The notes under the pieces are model-generated. The model was not told the origin of the DNA, did not search any database, and saw only the letters and a program-made list of their open reading frames with translations. DNA of 64,000 nucleotides from Psychrobacter fulvigenes (GTDB lineage Bacteria > Pseudomonadota > Gammaproteobacteria > Pseudomonadales > Moraxellaceae): the NCBI RefSeq assembly GCF_904846155.1, contig NZ_CAJGZP010000001.1:186001-250000 (forward strand), given 5' to 3'. Positions 30,262 through 39,372 of this stretch are shown here, one piece after another. The position numbers and the translations under genes are program-made. How positions within the stretch are numbered: position 1 is the first letter of the stretch; every line of letters begins with the position of its first letter.

Positions 30262-32493
30262 ATGGCCGAGCGTGCCGCCAAGCAGTTAGAACTGAATAAA
30301 TCTGAATTACCCAATTCCATCACTGAAGTTATTGCCACATTATCCCGAGCTGGGTTTGATGCCTATATCGTCGGTGGCGGGGTGCGTGACACCTTATTAG
30401 GTCTGCAGCCAAAAGACTTTGACGCCGTCACTGATGCCAAACCGCACGAAATCAAAGACGTCTTTGGTAAGCGCTGCCGCATTATCGGTCGTCGTTTCCA
30501 GTTGGCCCATGTCTACTCTGGACGCGACTTGATTGAAGTCGCTACGTTTCGAGGGCCGCCAACCAGTGATGCCAATACCAACCAAGACGGTATGATCCTG
30601 CGTGACAATGTCTGGGGCGATATCAAGCAAGACTTTGCCCGTCGTGACTTTTCGATTAATGCGCTTTATTATCAGCCGCTCAAAGGCGTGGTGCATGATT
30701 TTTGCGGTGCCCTTGAAGACATTAATAATAAGACCATTCGCTTGTTAGGTCATGCGCCAGTACGCATTGAAGAAGATCCCGTACGGCTGTTACGTGCTCT
30801 GCGCTTTAAAGCCAAGCTGGGTTTTGAGTTTGATAAAGAGTTGTCTGAGCAGTTCCATGACAACAACTGGGCGCTACTCGAGCAGATATCGCCGCATCGT
30901 CTCTATGATGAGACACAAAAGATGTTTACCGGTGGTTATCTGGTGCCGTTATTGCCGCTCTTATTTGAGTCGGGTGCGATTGACAGCTTACTTATCTATC
31001 CGCCGTCTGAGCCAAGCGCCTTGGTAAAGCAAGTCGCTATCAATACTGACAAACGTATTGCCGCAGGCAAAAGCATCAACCCCGCGTTTTTCTATGCAGC
31101 CCTCTTGTGGGAAAACTATCTGCATCAGCTAGAAAAAGCCAAAAAGCGCAACATGCCATTTGCCGAAGCGCAATTGCACGCCGCCAGCAAGGTCATCGAC
31201 CGTCAGCGCATCAAGACGGCTATTCCTAAGTTTGCTGAGCAGTTCATCCGCGATATCTGGCTATTGCAGCCAAAACTCTCTGCGCCGCGTAGCAAGCAAA
31301 TTGTACAGCTTTCTGAGCATCCACGTTTCCGTGCAGGTTTTGACTTTTTATTGTTGCGTGAGCAGTGCGGCGACGCTGAGCATCCACTGTCAGAGTCGAC
31401 CAATGGCATGGGCGACTGGTGGCAGACCTATCAAACTCTGTCAGAAAAAGAGCAACAGCAAGCCATCGATAGCTTTGATGAAAATCTGCGCCGCGGTGCT
31501 CACAAAAAAGGGCAGCGTGGCCGTGGACGCAATCGCCAAAAGCCTGCGACAAGTACTGCAGATGAGTTAGTGGTTAGTCAAAGCGACACTAAGCATCATC
31601 AAGATAATGGCAGCGCTGCAAAAGAGGACTCAAACGTACCCTCACGCCGTCGCCGTGCCGAAAGCTTGCCTGCAAACGCTAAGCACTCTGCTAATAAACG
31701 CAAAACGCAAGGTGAGCAGCAGAGCAAACAAGACAGCAAAGAGCTGGCACAGTTGCAGCAGCTATCGCTTGCTGGTGATACTAAGCAATCGTCACACAAG
31801 CGTCAGGCATCTAAACCTGCCCCGTTATTTGTCATCGAGCACGAAAAAGTGGTGCCACCACTACCAAGACAGCCAGCGGATGAGCAGCCGCAAAAAGACA
31901 GTCAAACGCCTGCTCAAAAAAAGCCTGTACAAAAAGAGCCAGTGTCTCATAAAGCATCAGTTGAGAAGAGTAAAAAGGGTCAGCAAACACAGAGTGTAAA
32001 GTCAGATGCAAAGGTTGATGGCTCAAACATTGCTCAGCCAGATCAAGTAAAGCAGCCTGAGGCTAAATCCTCATCTGCTACTCCAGAAAAGGCAACTCGC
32101 AGCATAGCAAGATCGCCTGCGCTAGTGAGCATGAACAACGAGCCAATACCGCATAAGCGCCGTCGTCGTCAGCCTAGCGCTGCTAGCGTCAGTGTTACTA
32201 ACGATGCTCCAGAGTCAACAACTGGCACTAAGTACGCAAAAAAAGTACCTAAACCAGCGGCAGAAGTTGATCAGAAGCATAGCCAGGCTAAAGCAGATGC
32301 CCAAGCTCAGCAGCGAGATCAACAGTCAGCAAAGCAGCCAACCAAAGCACCCGTGGCGGTAGCAGAAACAACAAAAGCTACCAAAAGCAGTCAAGTTGCG
32401 GACAGTCTGGCCATTGCTAGCAAGCTGAATGACAATAAAGGGCCAATACCGCATAAGCGTCGCCGTCGTCAGCCAAGCACTGACAATGCGTAG
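30262..32493 (+). CDS. pcnB: Poly(A) polymerase I PcnB with long basic low-complexity tail
   Basis: Adds 3' poly(A) tails that mark RNAs for decay. The 743-aa product has the nucleotidyltransferase core of the class II tRNA-CCA/poly(A) family (1 to about 420): GGGVRDTLLG (38-47), KDFDAVTD and RDFSINALYY. E. coli PcnB is 465 aa; here about 290 extra residues rich in Lys, Gln, Ser and Ala follow. The tail contains an RG-rich stretch (RRGAHKKGQRGRGRNRQK) and two copies of PIPHKRRRRQPS (from 628 and 728, the second at the very C-terminus). GAGGAG lies eight bases before the ATG. Next gene is folK, as in other gammaproteobacteria. Confidence 0.94.
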   Translation: MAERAAKQLELNKSELPNSITEVIATLSRAGFDAYIVGGGVRDTLLGLQPKDFDAVTDAKPHEIKDVFGKRCRIIGRRFQLAHVYSGRDLIEVATFRGPPTSDANTNQDGMILRDNVWGDIKQDFARRDFSINALYYQPLKGVVHDFCGALEDINNKTIRLLGHAPVRIEEDPVRLLRALRFKAKLGFEFDKELSEQFHDNNWALLEQISPHRLYDETQKMFTGGYLVPLLPLLFESGAIDSLLIYPPSEPSALVKQVAINTDKRIAAGKSINPAFFYAALLWENYLHQLEKAKKRNMPFAEAQLHAASKVIDRQRIKTAIPKFAEQFIRDIWLLQPKLSAPRSKQIVQLSEHPRFRAGFDFLLLREQCGDAEHPLSESTNGMGDWWQTYQTLSEKEQQQAIDSFDENLRRGAHKKGQRGRGRNRQKPATSTADELVVSQSDTKHHQDNGSAAKEDSNVPSRRRRAESLPANAKHSANKRKTQGEQQSKQDSKELAQLQQLSLAGDTKQSSHKRQASKPAPLFVIEHEKVVPPLPRQPADEQPQKDSQTPAQKKPVQKEPVSHKASVEKSKKGQQTQSVKSDAKVDGSNIAQPDQVKQPEAKSSSATPEKATRSIARSPALVSMNNEPIPHKRRRRQPSAASVSVTNDAPESTTGTKYAKKVPKPAAEVDQKHSQAKADAQAQQRDQQSAKQPTKAPVAVAETTKATKSSQVADSLAIASKLNDNKGPIPHKRRRRQPSTDNA

Positions 32494-32548
32494 CTTGAAT
32501 AACTAAGTAGCGATAATACGTGGCTTTGACAATGACTATTAGAATAAA

Positions 32549-33058
32549 ATGAGCACCATGAATAATGCTAATTGGGTTACCTGCTATGTGGGCTTGGGTA
32601 GCAATCTCTCTAATGAGCTAGGTTCCCCTGTAGAACACTTGCAGCAAGCCATTGCAGCGATGCGAGAGCATGAGCAAATACGCAAAGTTGATGTCTCTTC
32701 GTTCTATGCCTCAGCGCCTATGGGGCCACAAGACCAGCCAGACTTTGTCAATGCAGTTGCAAGCTTTGAAACGACATTGACCCCTGCCGAGTTGCTCGCA
32801 TTTTGCCAACAGTTGGAGCAGCAAGCGTTGCGCGCGCGATTGCGCCGTTGGGGTGAGCGTAGCCTTGATGTGGATATCTTGTTGTACGGTGAAGCGCAAA
32901 TCGCAGAGCCACAACTAACGATACCGCATGCTGGACTGCTTGAGCGCAATTTTGTCCTGATACCGCTACGTGAGTTGGCAGCAGATATTATGATTTCTGG
33001 TCAACCGATAGACAGTTATGCAGCTAGTAATGATTGGACAGGCTTAAGGCTACTATAG
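32549..33058 (+). CDS. folK: 6-hydroxymethyl-7,8-dihydropterin pyrophosphokinase FolK
   Basis: Transfers pyrophosphate from ATP to 6-hydroxymethyldihydropterin in folate synthesis. The 169-aa product has GLGSNL, the SSFYASAPMGPQDQPDFVNAV pterin/ATP segment, and RWGERSLDVDILLYG with the metal-binding DxD. ATG 32549 is used; ATG 32558 is also possible. Its TAG stop overlaps the first bases of a MITE-like repeat, so the repeat supplied the present stop. It sits between pcnB and panB. Confidence 0.94.
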   Translation: MSTMNNANWVTCYVGLGSNLSNELGSPVEHLQQAIAAMREHEQIRKVDVSSFYASAPMGPQDQPDFVNAVASFETTLTPAELLAFCQQLEQQALRARLRRWGERSLDVDILLYGEAQIAEPQLTIPHAGLLERNFVLIPLRELAADIMISGQPIDSYAASNDWTGLRLL

Positions 33059-33131
33059 TCAATCCACTATAAAATTCATACCAGTAGCACGCCGTAAAAA
33101 CTTTACTCTTTTTTATTTAGGACTCACTATA
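33054..33131. repeat. MITE-like element, short copy (folK-panB spacer)
   Basis: Begins TATAGTCAATCCACTATAAAAT and ends TTTAGGACTCACTATA. Inverted ends TATAGTCAATCC and TATAGTGAGTCC match imperfectly. Compared with the copy at 45656-45806 (read on the minus strand), the ends and the CCAGTAGCACGC segment are shared and about 70 internal bases are missing. Confidence 0.7.
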
Positions 33132-33183
33132 GTGAGAGTTAAAAGCATTTAGTTAAAGGCATTGCAGATTAATTGAGGGTCAT

Positions 33184-33984
33184 ATGACGACGTTATCTAC
33201 TTTAAATAAATTTAAAAAAGACGGTATCAAGTTTACCTGTTTGACCTGCTATGATGCTATGTTTGCGCGGATGATGGATAAGGCGCAGATTGATACCATC
33301 TTGATCGGTGACAGTTTGGGCATGGTAGTACAAGGTCATGACTCAACACTGCCCGTAACAGTCGATGACATGGCATATCATACTGCCAATATTGCTCGTA
33401 GCAATGAGCACGCCTTGATCTTAGCTGATCTGCCGTTTATGAGCTATGTGACCTTGCCAGAAGCCGTGGCTAATAGCAGGCAGTTGATGCAAGCGGGCGC
33501 GCATGTGATCAAGATCGAAGGCGGTAGTGAGCTTTGTGAGCTGGTCACGACGTTAGCGCAAGCGGGTACGCCAACGTGTGTGCATTTGGGCTTAACACCG
33601 CAGTTGGTCAACGTCTTTGGCGGCTATAAGATTCAAGGCCGCGGTGATGAAGCGGCTGATAAACTACTTGCGGACGCCAAAGCAGTCGTCGCCGCAGGTG
33701 CTGCATTATTGGTATTGGAGTGTGTACCTGCTGAGCTTGCCAAAGCAGTGACAGAAGCGGTGGCTGTGCCCGTCATTGGTATTGGCGCTGGTGCCGATAC
33801 TGACGGTCAGGTATTGGTGATGCATGACATGCTGGGCATGGTGCATGGACGCGTGCCGCGCTTTGTCCATGACTTTTTGACCGATGAGCGCAATAGCACC
33901 CATAGCATCGAAGGTGCCTTTGCCCTGTATCAGCAGTCAGTCCGTGAAGGCAGTTTTCCAACTGAGCAGCACCAATTTAGCTAG
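33184..33984 (+). CDS. panB: 3-methyl-2-oxobutanoate hydroxymethyltransferase PanB
   Basis: First committed step of pantothenate synthesis, making ketopantoate with methylenetetrahydrofolate. The 266-aa product has TCYDAMFARMMDKA, LIGDSLGMVVQGHDSTLPV (metal Asp), HLGLTPQ and GIGAG. GAGGGT precedes the ATG. Followed by panC after 51 bp; folK-panB-panC links folate and pantothenate synthesis as in many gammaproteobacteria. Confidence 0.95.
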   Translation: MTTLSTLNKFKKDGIKFTCLTCYDAMFARMMDKAQIDTILIGDSLGMVVQGHDSTLPVTVDDMAYHTANIARSNEHALILADLPFMSYVTLPEAVANSRQLMQAGAHVIKIEGGSELCELVTTLAQAGTPTCVHLGLTPQLVNVFGGYKIQGRGDEAADKLLADAKAVVAAGAALLVLECVPAELAKAVTEAVAVPVIGIGAGADTDGQVLVMHDMLGMVHGRVPRFVHDFLTDERNSTHSIEGAFALYQQSVREGSFPTEQHQFS

Positions 33985-34035
33985 TTTTATGTAATCTGTT
34001 GGTTTTTACGATTCGAAATAGAAGAAAATGACATC

Positions 34036-34905
34036 ATGCCCACCATTTATCATCATATTGCGGCGTTACAAGACACGCTAAAACCGCTCCGTAGTGAGCA
34101 ACGTATTGCGCTAGTGCCAACGATGGGCAATCTGCATGACGGTCATCTAGAACTGGTAAAAATGGCAAAGCAGCAGGCTGATATCGTAGTGGTAAGTATC
34201 TTTGTCAATCCCACTCAGTTTGGTGAAGGTGAAGACTTTGACAGTTATCCTCGTACTTTAGATGAGGATGTCGCAAAGCTAGCGACGGTTGGGGCAGATT
34301 ATGTTTTTGCGCCCAGTATCGATGAGATGTACCCAGTACTGCCACCACCGACATCTGTTCTCGCTGGTGCTATTACCACTCAATTATGTGGTCAATCGCG
34401 TCCTGGTCATTTTGATGGTGTCGGGATTGTGGTCTCGAAGTTGTTTAACATAGTGCAGCCTGACGTGGCTATATTTGGGCAAAAAGACTATCAGCAATTG
34501 GCCATTATCAAGCAATTGGTGCGTGATTTAAGCTATCCGATAGAGATCGTTGGTGCGCCTATTGTCCGTGCTGCGGACGGCTTGGCACTGTCCTCACGCA
34601 ATCAGTACTTAAGCGCAGCTGAGCGTCAAATGGCTCCTATACTGCATCAAGAGCTACAACGGTTAGCACAGCAGTTGATGGCAGGAAATGATCAGCATGA
34701 GCTTAAATCGTTATTAGCAGAAACACAGACGCGCATTACGGATGCTGGCTTTACTATTGATTACTTGGATGTGAGAACTGAGCAGCTAGACGCTGTTGAT
34801 AATGTTAAAAGCTTAAAAGAAAATAATCAAAAGTTAATGATATTGGTCGCGGCATGGCTCGGGCGGGCGCGACTGTTAGATAACGAGATTGTAACCTTTA
34901 ATTAG
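34036..34905 (+). CDS. panC: Pantothenate synthetase PanC
   Basis: ATP-dependent ligation of pantoate and beta-alanine. The 289-aa product has LVPTMGNLHDGHLELV with the HxGH-type nucleotide signature, SIFVNPTQFGEGEDFDSYPRT, GQKDYQQL and LSSRNQYLS. Length matches the family (283 in E. coli). Second gene of panBC. Confidence 0.95.
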   Translation: MPTIYHHIAALQDTLKPLRSEQRIALVPTMGNLHDGHLELVKMAKQQADIVVVSIFVNPTQFGEGEDFDSYPRTLDEDVAKLATVGADYVFAPSIDEMYPVLPPPTSVLAGAITTQLCGQSRPGHFDGVGIVVSKLFNIVQPDVAIFGQKDYQQLAIIKQLVRDLSYPIEIVGAPIVRAADGLALSSRNQYLSAAERQMAPILHQELQRLAQQLMAGNDQHELKSLLAETQTRITDAGFTIDYLDVRTEQLDAVDNVKSLKENNQKLMILVAAWLGRARLLDNEIVTFN

Positions 34906-35009
34906 AATGATAATAGCGAATGTAGATGGTTTTAAGCTAAAGGTTGTCAGTGTTGTATGAGGAAACGCGCTAGGGCAGCAGTGGACGTAATGAACTAGGA
35001 TGGTCAACC

Positions 35010-35984
35010 ATGGAAGCGGCAGGTATGAATCAAGAGCATGAGTCAGTATCAGGACAGTCAGTGATAGAGAAGCCCAAGGACGATAGCCTTAGTATCTTAG
35101 TGGTGTCAGGACGCTCTGGTTCGGGTAAAACTTCGGTATTAAATATCTTAGAAGATTTGGGTTATTATTCTATAGATAATCTACCGCTGTCCTTGGTGCC
35201 TAATGCTGCTCACAAGCTAGTAGGAGAGAGTAGTATCCGCCGCATTGCTCTGGGTGTCGATATTCGTACTCCACGGGCGGACTTATCCAAATTCGATGCA
35301 ATTTACGACTCACTAAAGCAAACGTATGGAGCGCAGGCGGTCAAGGTTGTCTACGTGACGGCGCAAGAGAGTACGTTGGTAGCACGCTTTAATGCTACTC
35401 GCCGCGTACACCCGCTGATGGCGCAAGATATCGATAGTGACAATGCCAAGCATATCGCTTTTAATTTACCTGCTGCCATCAAAAAAGAAGTTGAGCTGTT
35501 AGAGCCTATTGCTAGCCATGCTGACATAAAAATTGATACCAGCAATTTAAATATCCATCAGCTAAAAGACACCTTGCGTGAACACGTGGGTATGGACAAT
35601 CAAATAGTCATCAACATATTGTCTTTTGGTTTTAAATACGGTAGCCCTATCGACGCTGACTTTATATTCGATGTCAGGATCTTGCCCAACCCCCATTGGA
35701 ACCCTGATCTGCGCGCCTCAACAGGTCTGGACTCCGAGGTCGGTGAGTTCTTTGCTGATTATCCAGAAGTAGCGGAAATGAACGACGATATTGCTAAGTT
35801 TTTGACACGTTGGTTGCCAGATTTTTTACATAACAATCGCCATACGGTGACAGTTGCGATTGGTTGTACAGGTGGCAAGCACCGCTCAGTATTCATTACC
35901 GATAACCTGCAACGCCGATTGGCCGATAGTATGCCAGCAGGTTTAAAAGTGGTTGCCAAACATCGCGAAAAAAGTCGTTGGTAG
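35010..35984 (+). CDS. rapZ: RNase adapter protein RapZ (YvcJ family)
   Basis: Nucleotide-binding adapter that in E. coli presents the sRNA GlmZ to RNase E and so tunes glucosamine-6-phosphate synthase. The 324-aa product has Walker A GRSGSGKT (34-41), GYYSIDNLP, the FGFKYG segment, a C-terminal binding domain with VRILPNPHW and IGCTGGKHRSV. An amino extension of about 25 residues precedes the fold. AGGATGG lies six bases before ATG 35010; ATG 35025 is an alternative. Not beside rpoN/ptsN here. Confidence 0.93.
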   Translation: MEAAGMNQEHESVSGQSVIEKPKDDSLSILVVSGRSGSGKTSVLNILEDLGYYSIDNLPLSLVPNAAHKLVGESSIRRIALGVDIRTPRADLSKFDAIYDSLKQTYGAQAVKVVYVTAQESTLVARFNATRRVHPLMAQDIDSDNAKHIAFNLPAAIKKEVELLEPIASHADIKIDTSNLNIHQLKDTLREHVGMDNQIVINILSFGFKYGSPIDADFIFDVRILPNPHWNPDLRASTGLDSEVGEFFADYPEVAEMNDDIAKFLTRWLPDFLHNNRHTVTVAIGCTGGKHRSVFITDNLQRRLADSMPAGLKVVAKHREKSRW

Positions 35985-36114
35985 CTCTTGGATGTTATAT
36001 AGCTGATAGCTAATCTTATTAAGAAGTTTGCTGTTAAAGTTTTTTATTAAAAGTTTGCTGCTACAAATCGTGGTTAGTAGGCCCTAATTTTATTTATTAT
36101 TTTGGAAAGCTTGT

Positions 36115-36624
36115 ATGATTGACTGGTCAGAACACGACATGCGCGTCTCGCGCACCGAACTGAAAAAAGCCCACGAGCGCTTGCAGCAGTTATCTATACC
36201 GCTGGCAGGCTTATCAAAAAAGCAGTTAAAAAAACTCCCAGCCAGTGAGTATTTTATGGCGGAGTTGATGGCACTTGCTGATATTACCAGTGCCAATGCA
36301 CGCAACCGTCAGACCAAACGTGTCGGCAAGCTGATCGGTGAAGAAGATCGCCATGCTTTGGTAAAAGCACTGTTTGATGCCCTATTCCCAAATGAGCAAA
36401 TCGTGAAGATAGAAGGGTGGTTTGGCAGGCTTAATATCAATGATGAAGGCACACTGAAGCAGTTTATAAAGCAGTACAAGGCCTCTGAGCGCAACAGTCT
36501 ATATCAGCTACTGCTATGGATTGAGTATGCCAAACACATGCAAGATGATGAATTGTTAGCAGAGTCGGAAGAAGATTTGGCCAGCTATATTCGCGAAGTC
36601 GCCATACTTTCGCAGCTAAAGTAA
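36115..36624 (+). CDS. darP: Ribosome-associated protein DarP (YjgA, DUF615)
   Basis: Late 50S assembly factor family. The 169-aa product has DWSEHDMRVSRTELKKAHERLQQL and ANARNRQTKRVGKLI, typical of DUF615; E. coli YjgA is 183 aa. GGAAAG lies before the ATG. Convergent with dsbA and sharing a bidirectional terminator. Confidence 0.9.
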   Translation: MIDWSEHDMRVSRTELKKAHERLQQLSIPLAGLSKKQLKKLPASEYFMAELMALADITSANARNRQTKRVGKLIGEEDRHALVKALFDALFPNEQIVKIEGWFGRLNINDEGTLKQFIKQYKASERNSLYQLLLWIEYAKHMQDDELLAESEEDLASYIREVAILSQLK

Positions 36625-36640
36625 AGATAGTCCAATGCAC

Positions 36641-36673
36641 AAAAAGGCCAATCATTCACTGATTGGCCTTTTT
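36641..36673. terminator. Bidirectional terminator between darP and dsbA
   Basis: AAAAAGGCCAATCA (36641-36654) and its exact complement (36660-36673) form a 14-bp stem with a 5-base loop; it is flanked by A and T runs that serve both strands. Confidence 0.92.
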
Positions 36674-36759
36674 AGTTTTTGCATAGAGTAGTGCGAACAA
36701 CGTACTTTTCTTATGCAGCTTTTATTAAGCTACAGCTGTTTTGCAGAATTATTTTAGAG

Positions 36760-37380
36760 TTATTTTTTCTCAGCACGTACTTTATCGATTAAGAAATCGA
36801 CTACTTTAGGCACGGTAGCACTTTCACCAGTCACGACATATTTACCATGTACGACAACAGCAGGTACGCCAGAGAGTTGATAGCGCTTTGCACCCGCTTG
36901 CGAGCGACCAATCTTGGTGCCGACAGCGAACGAGTTGTATAAACTGTTAAATTTCTTTTGATCGACACCTTTAGAAGCATAAAATTTACTCAGTGAGGCT
37001 TGATCAAACAGCTGCTTGCCGTCTTTATGAATGGCATTAAACAAAGCGTCATGCGTCTTGTTTTCATAGCCTAATAACTGAGCAGCATAAAAACCGCGTG
37101 CACTGGCTTCCCATACTGGGTTTAGGGCTGCTGGGGTTTTGAAGAATGCCACATCTTTGTCTTTGGTTTTTGCCCACTTTTCCATATGCGGGTTCAGGGA
37201 ATAGCAGTGTGAACAGCCATACCAAAAGAACTCACGGACAATAATGGCATTGCCGCTGATGTTTTCTGGGTTGTTTAACACGCGATAGTCTTTTCCTGCG
37301 ACATAATCGGCCGCTTGTGCGCCCATATTGGCAAGTCCAATGGCCATGGCCAGACCAGTCAGTGTGATGACACGTTTCAT
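36760..37380 (-). CDS. dsbA: Thiol:disulfide interchange protein DsbA
   Basis: Periplasmic oxidase that introduces disulfide bonds into secreted proteins. The 206-aa precursor has a signal peptide (1-23, ending AQA), active site Cys56-Ser-His-Cys59 in FFWYGCSHC and cis-proline loop SGVPAVVV. AAGGAAAC lies ahead of the ATG on the minus strand. Secreted proteins with paired cysteines and several envelope systems depend on it. Confidence 0.94.
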   Translation of the reverse strand: MKRVITLTGLAMAIGLANMGAQAADYVAGKDYRVLNNPENISGNAIIVREFFWYGCSHCYSLNPHMEKWAKTKDKDVAFFKTPAALNPVWEASARGFYAAQLLGYENKTHDALFNAIHKDGKQLFDQASLSKFYASKGVDQKKFNSLYNSFAVGTKIGRSQAGAKRYQLSGVPAVVVHGKYVVTGESATVPKVVDFLIDKVRAEKK

Positions 37381-37760
37381 ACTGTTTCCTTGGGAGTAAA
37401 TATTTAAATTATCAAAAAGGGTATCAAAGGGAATACATGCTAAAGCGTTGAGTGCCTATTTAAGCGAGACGCGCCTATGATAACGTAAAAACACGGCCCT
37501 TGTGAACCGGATTCTTAAGCAAGCGTTGTAAAGCTGTGAGACTATATTTAAGGTATATTGCTCGTCAGTTAACAATACCAGTCATAAATGCTCACGATGT
37601 CGTCACGACAAACAGCCCGCACTCATGCTAATATTGAGCACATAAATAATCAGTTCGTTTAGACTACTAATGCAAATAATGCAAAAATCATACCATAAAG
37701 AGAAACGCCATAAGCGCTACTGTCTCTTCTCAATCTACTCATACATAGCCGGATTCTGAC
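37381..37760. other. 380-bp divergent spacer dsbA/ubiG
   Basis: No frame with recognisable protein. It must contain promoters for both dsbA and ubiG; none could be assigned with confidence. Confidence 0.35.
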
Positions 37761-38549
37761 ATGAATACTACGATTAACGTGGACCTAAGTGAAGTCGATA
37801 AATTTAATAAGCTTGCCAGTGAATGGTGGGATAAGACAGGTGCATTTGCAACCTTACATCATATCAATCCTTTGCGCCTAAACTGGATCGAAGAAAACGT
37901 CAAACGTGGTTATCAAAGCAGCCATCAAAGCAGCCATCAAAACCCTGATGCTAATAAAACCGCAGAGGCTGGGCTTGCTGGCAAAAAGATAGTAGATGTA
38001 GGTTGTGGCGGCGGTATATTGGCCGAGTCAATGGCGCGCCGCGGTGCTGATGTGACGGGTATCGACTTAGGCACTGAGAACTTAAAAGCCGCCAGCCTGC
38101 ATGCCGAACAAAGTGACTTAAATGACGTTTTACGTTATCAGCATATCCCTGTTGAGGACTTAGCAAAAACGCATGCAGGACAGTTCGATGTGGTGACTTG
38201 TATGGAAATGCTAGAGCATGTGCCAGATCCAAGCGCCATTGTGCAAGCCTGCTACGATCTGCTTGCGCCAGGCGGTGTCTGTGTGCTTTCTACCATTAAC
38301 CGTAATCCTAAGTCCTACCTGTTTGCCATCGTTGGGGCAGAGTATGTCTTGCGCCTACTGGATCGCGGTACCCATGACTATGCAAAATTTATCACGCCAG
38401 CAGAGCTTGATAAGATGGCAATGCGTGCCGGATTTACCCGTCAAGATATCATTGGCCTGCATTATAACCCGATCACCAAGCGCTATTGGTTGGCACAAAA
38501 TGTCGACGTGAACTATCTGATGGCGGTCCAAAAACCACTGGATGCATAA
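37761..38549 (+). CDS. ubiG: Ubiquinone biosynthesis O-methyltransferase UbiG
   Basis: S-adenosylmethionine-dependent methyltransferase performing both O-methylations of ubiquinone synthesis. The 262-aa product has the start DLSEVDKFNKLASEWWD, SAM motif VDVGCGGGILAE (79-90), EMLEHVPDP and GLHYNP. An insertion QSSHQSSHQ (52-60) comes from a 12-bp tandem duplication. First gene of ubiG-mupP-yciK. Confidence 0.94.
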   Translation: MNTTINVDLSEVDKFNKLASEWWDKTGAFATLHHINPLRLNWIEENVKRGYQSSHQSSHQNPDANKTAEAGLAGKKIVDVGCGGGILAESMARRGADVTGIDLGTENLKAASLHAEQSDLNDVLRYQHIPVEDLAKTHAGQFDVVTCMEMLEHVPDPSAIVQACYDLLAPGGVCVLSTINRNPKSYLFAIVGAEYVLRLLDRGTHDYAKFITPAELDKMAMRAGFTRQDIIGLHYNPITKRYWLAQNVDVNYLMAVQKPLDA

Positions 38550-38587
38550 AGTCTTTAACCTAAGTATTTAAAATAAGAGCATGTATC

Positions 38588-39298
38588 ATGAGCCAATTTG
38601 TAAAAGCGGTGTTATTCGATCTTGATGGCACTCTTATCGATACTGCGGCTGACTTTGTACGCATTATTGGTAAAATGAGTGCACAAAATAACTGGCAAGC
38701 CCCACCTGCAGCAGACATTCGTGAGCAGGTTTCTGCTGGCGCGTCAGCGATGGTAAAGCTTATGCTACGTCATAATAATCAGATGAACGTGAGCGAGGAA
38801 GAACTGTTGGAGTTCCGCCAACAGTTTTTGGATGATTATGAAGCGGATATCTGTGTCGACAGCTGTCTATTTGATGGCCTTGAAGAGATATTGAGTAAGC
38901 TTGAAAAGCAGGACGTGCCTTGGGGTATTGTAACCAATAAGCCCCGCTATTTATCTGAGCAGCTACTTGCAGCCATGCAGTTAGATGAGCGCTGTGCTGT
39001 GTTGGTATGTCCTGATGATGTATCGCGTAATAAGCCTGACCCAGAGCCTATGTATATGGCATTAGAGAAGCTTGCCATACCACGCGGTGCATCTGCGTCT
39101 GTACTCTATATAGGCGATCATGTGCGTGATGTTGAAGCTGGGAATGCGGCAGGTATGCCGACTATTTTGGCGGCTTATGGTTATATCCCGCCTGAAGATC
39201 AAGAGGACTTAAAAAGCTGGGGGGCAGACTATATTGTTGATACCCCTAAACAGTTAAGTAAGTTGCTATTGTCTTCAGGTAAGTTTGAATACCTTTGA
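38588..39298 (+). CDS. mupP: HAD phosphatase, probable N-acetylmuramic acid 6-phosphate phosphatase MupP
   Basis: The 236-aa product has the HAD motif DLDGT (Asp11, Asp13), VTNKP and GDHVRDVEAGNAAGM, as in phosphoglycolate phosphatases (Gph). In Pseudomonas the gene between ubiG and yciK is MupP, which dephosphorylates MurNAc-6-P in the AmgK-MurU peptidoglycan-recycling route. The same order here favours MupP over Gph, but substrate cannot be read from the motifs alone. It lies 38 bp after ubiG. Confidence 0.8.
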   Translation: MSQFVKAVLFDLDGTLIDTAADFVRIIGKMSAQNNWQAPPAADIREQVSAGASAMVKLMLRHNNQMNVSEEELLEFRQQFLDDYEADICVDSCLFDGLEEILSKLEKQDVPWGIVTNKPRYLSEQLLAAMQLDERCAVLVCPDDVSRNKPDPEPMYMALEKLAIPRGASASVLYIGDHVRDVEAGNAAGMPTILAAYGYIPPEDQEDLKSWGADYIVDTPKQLSKLLLSSGKFEYL

Positions 39299-39372
39299 GT
39301 TTTGCATGTTTAGCACACCCTAACCAATAGCCCTTTATCTTTATTATAAATCGATAAGTAGTGAGTAATTTC

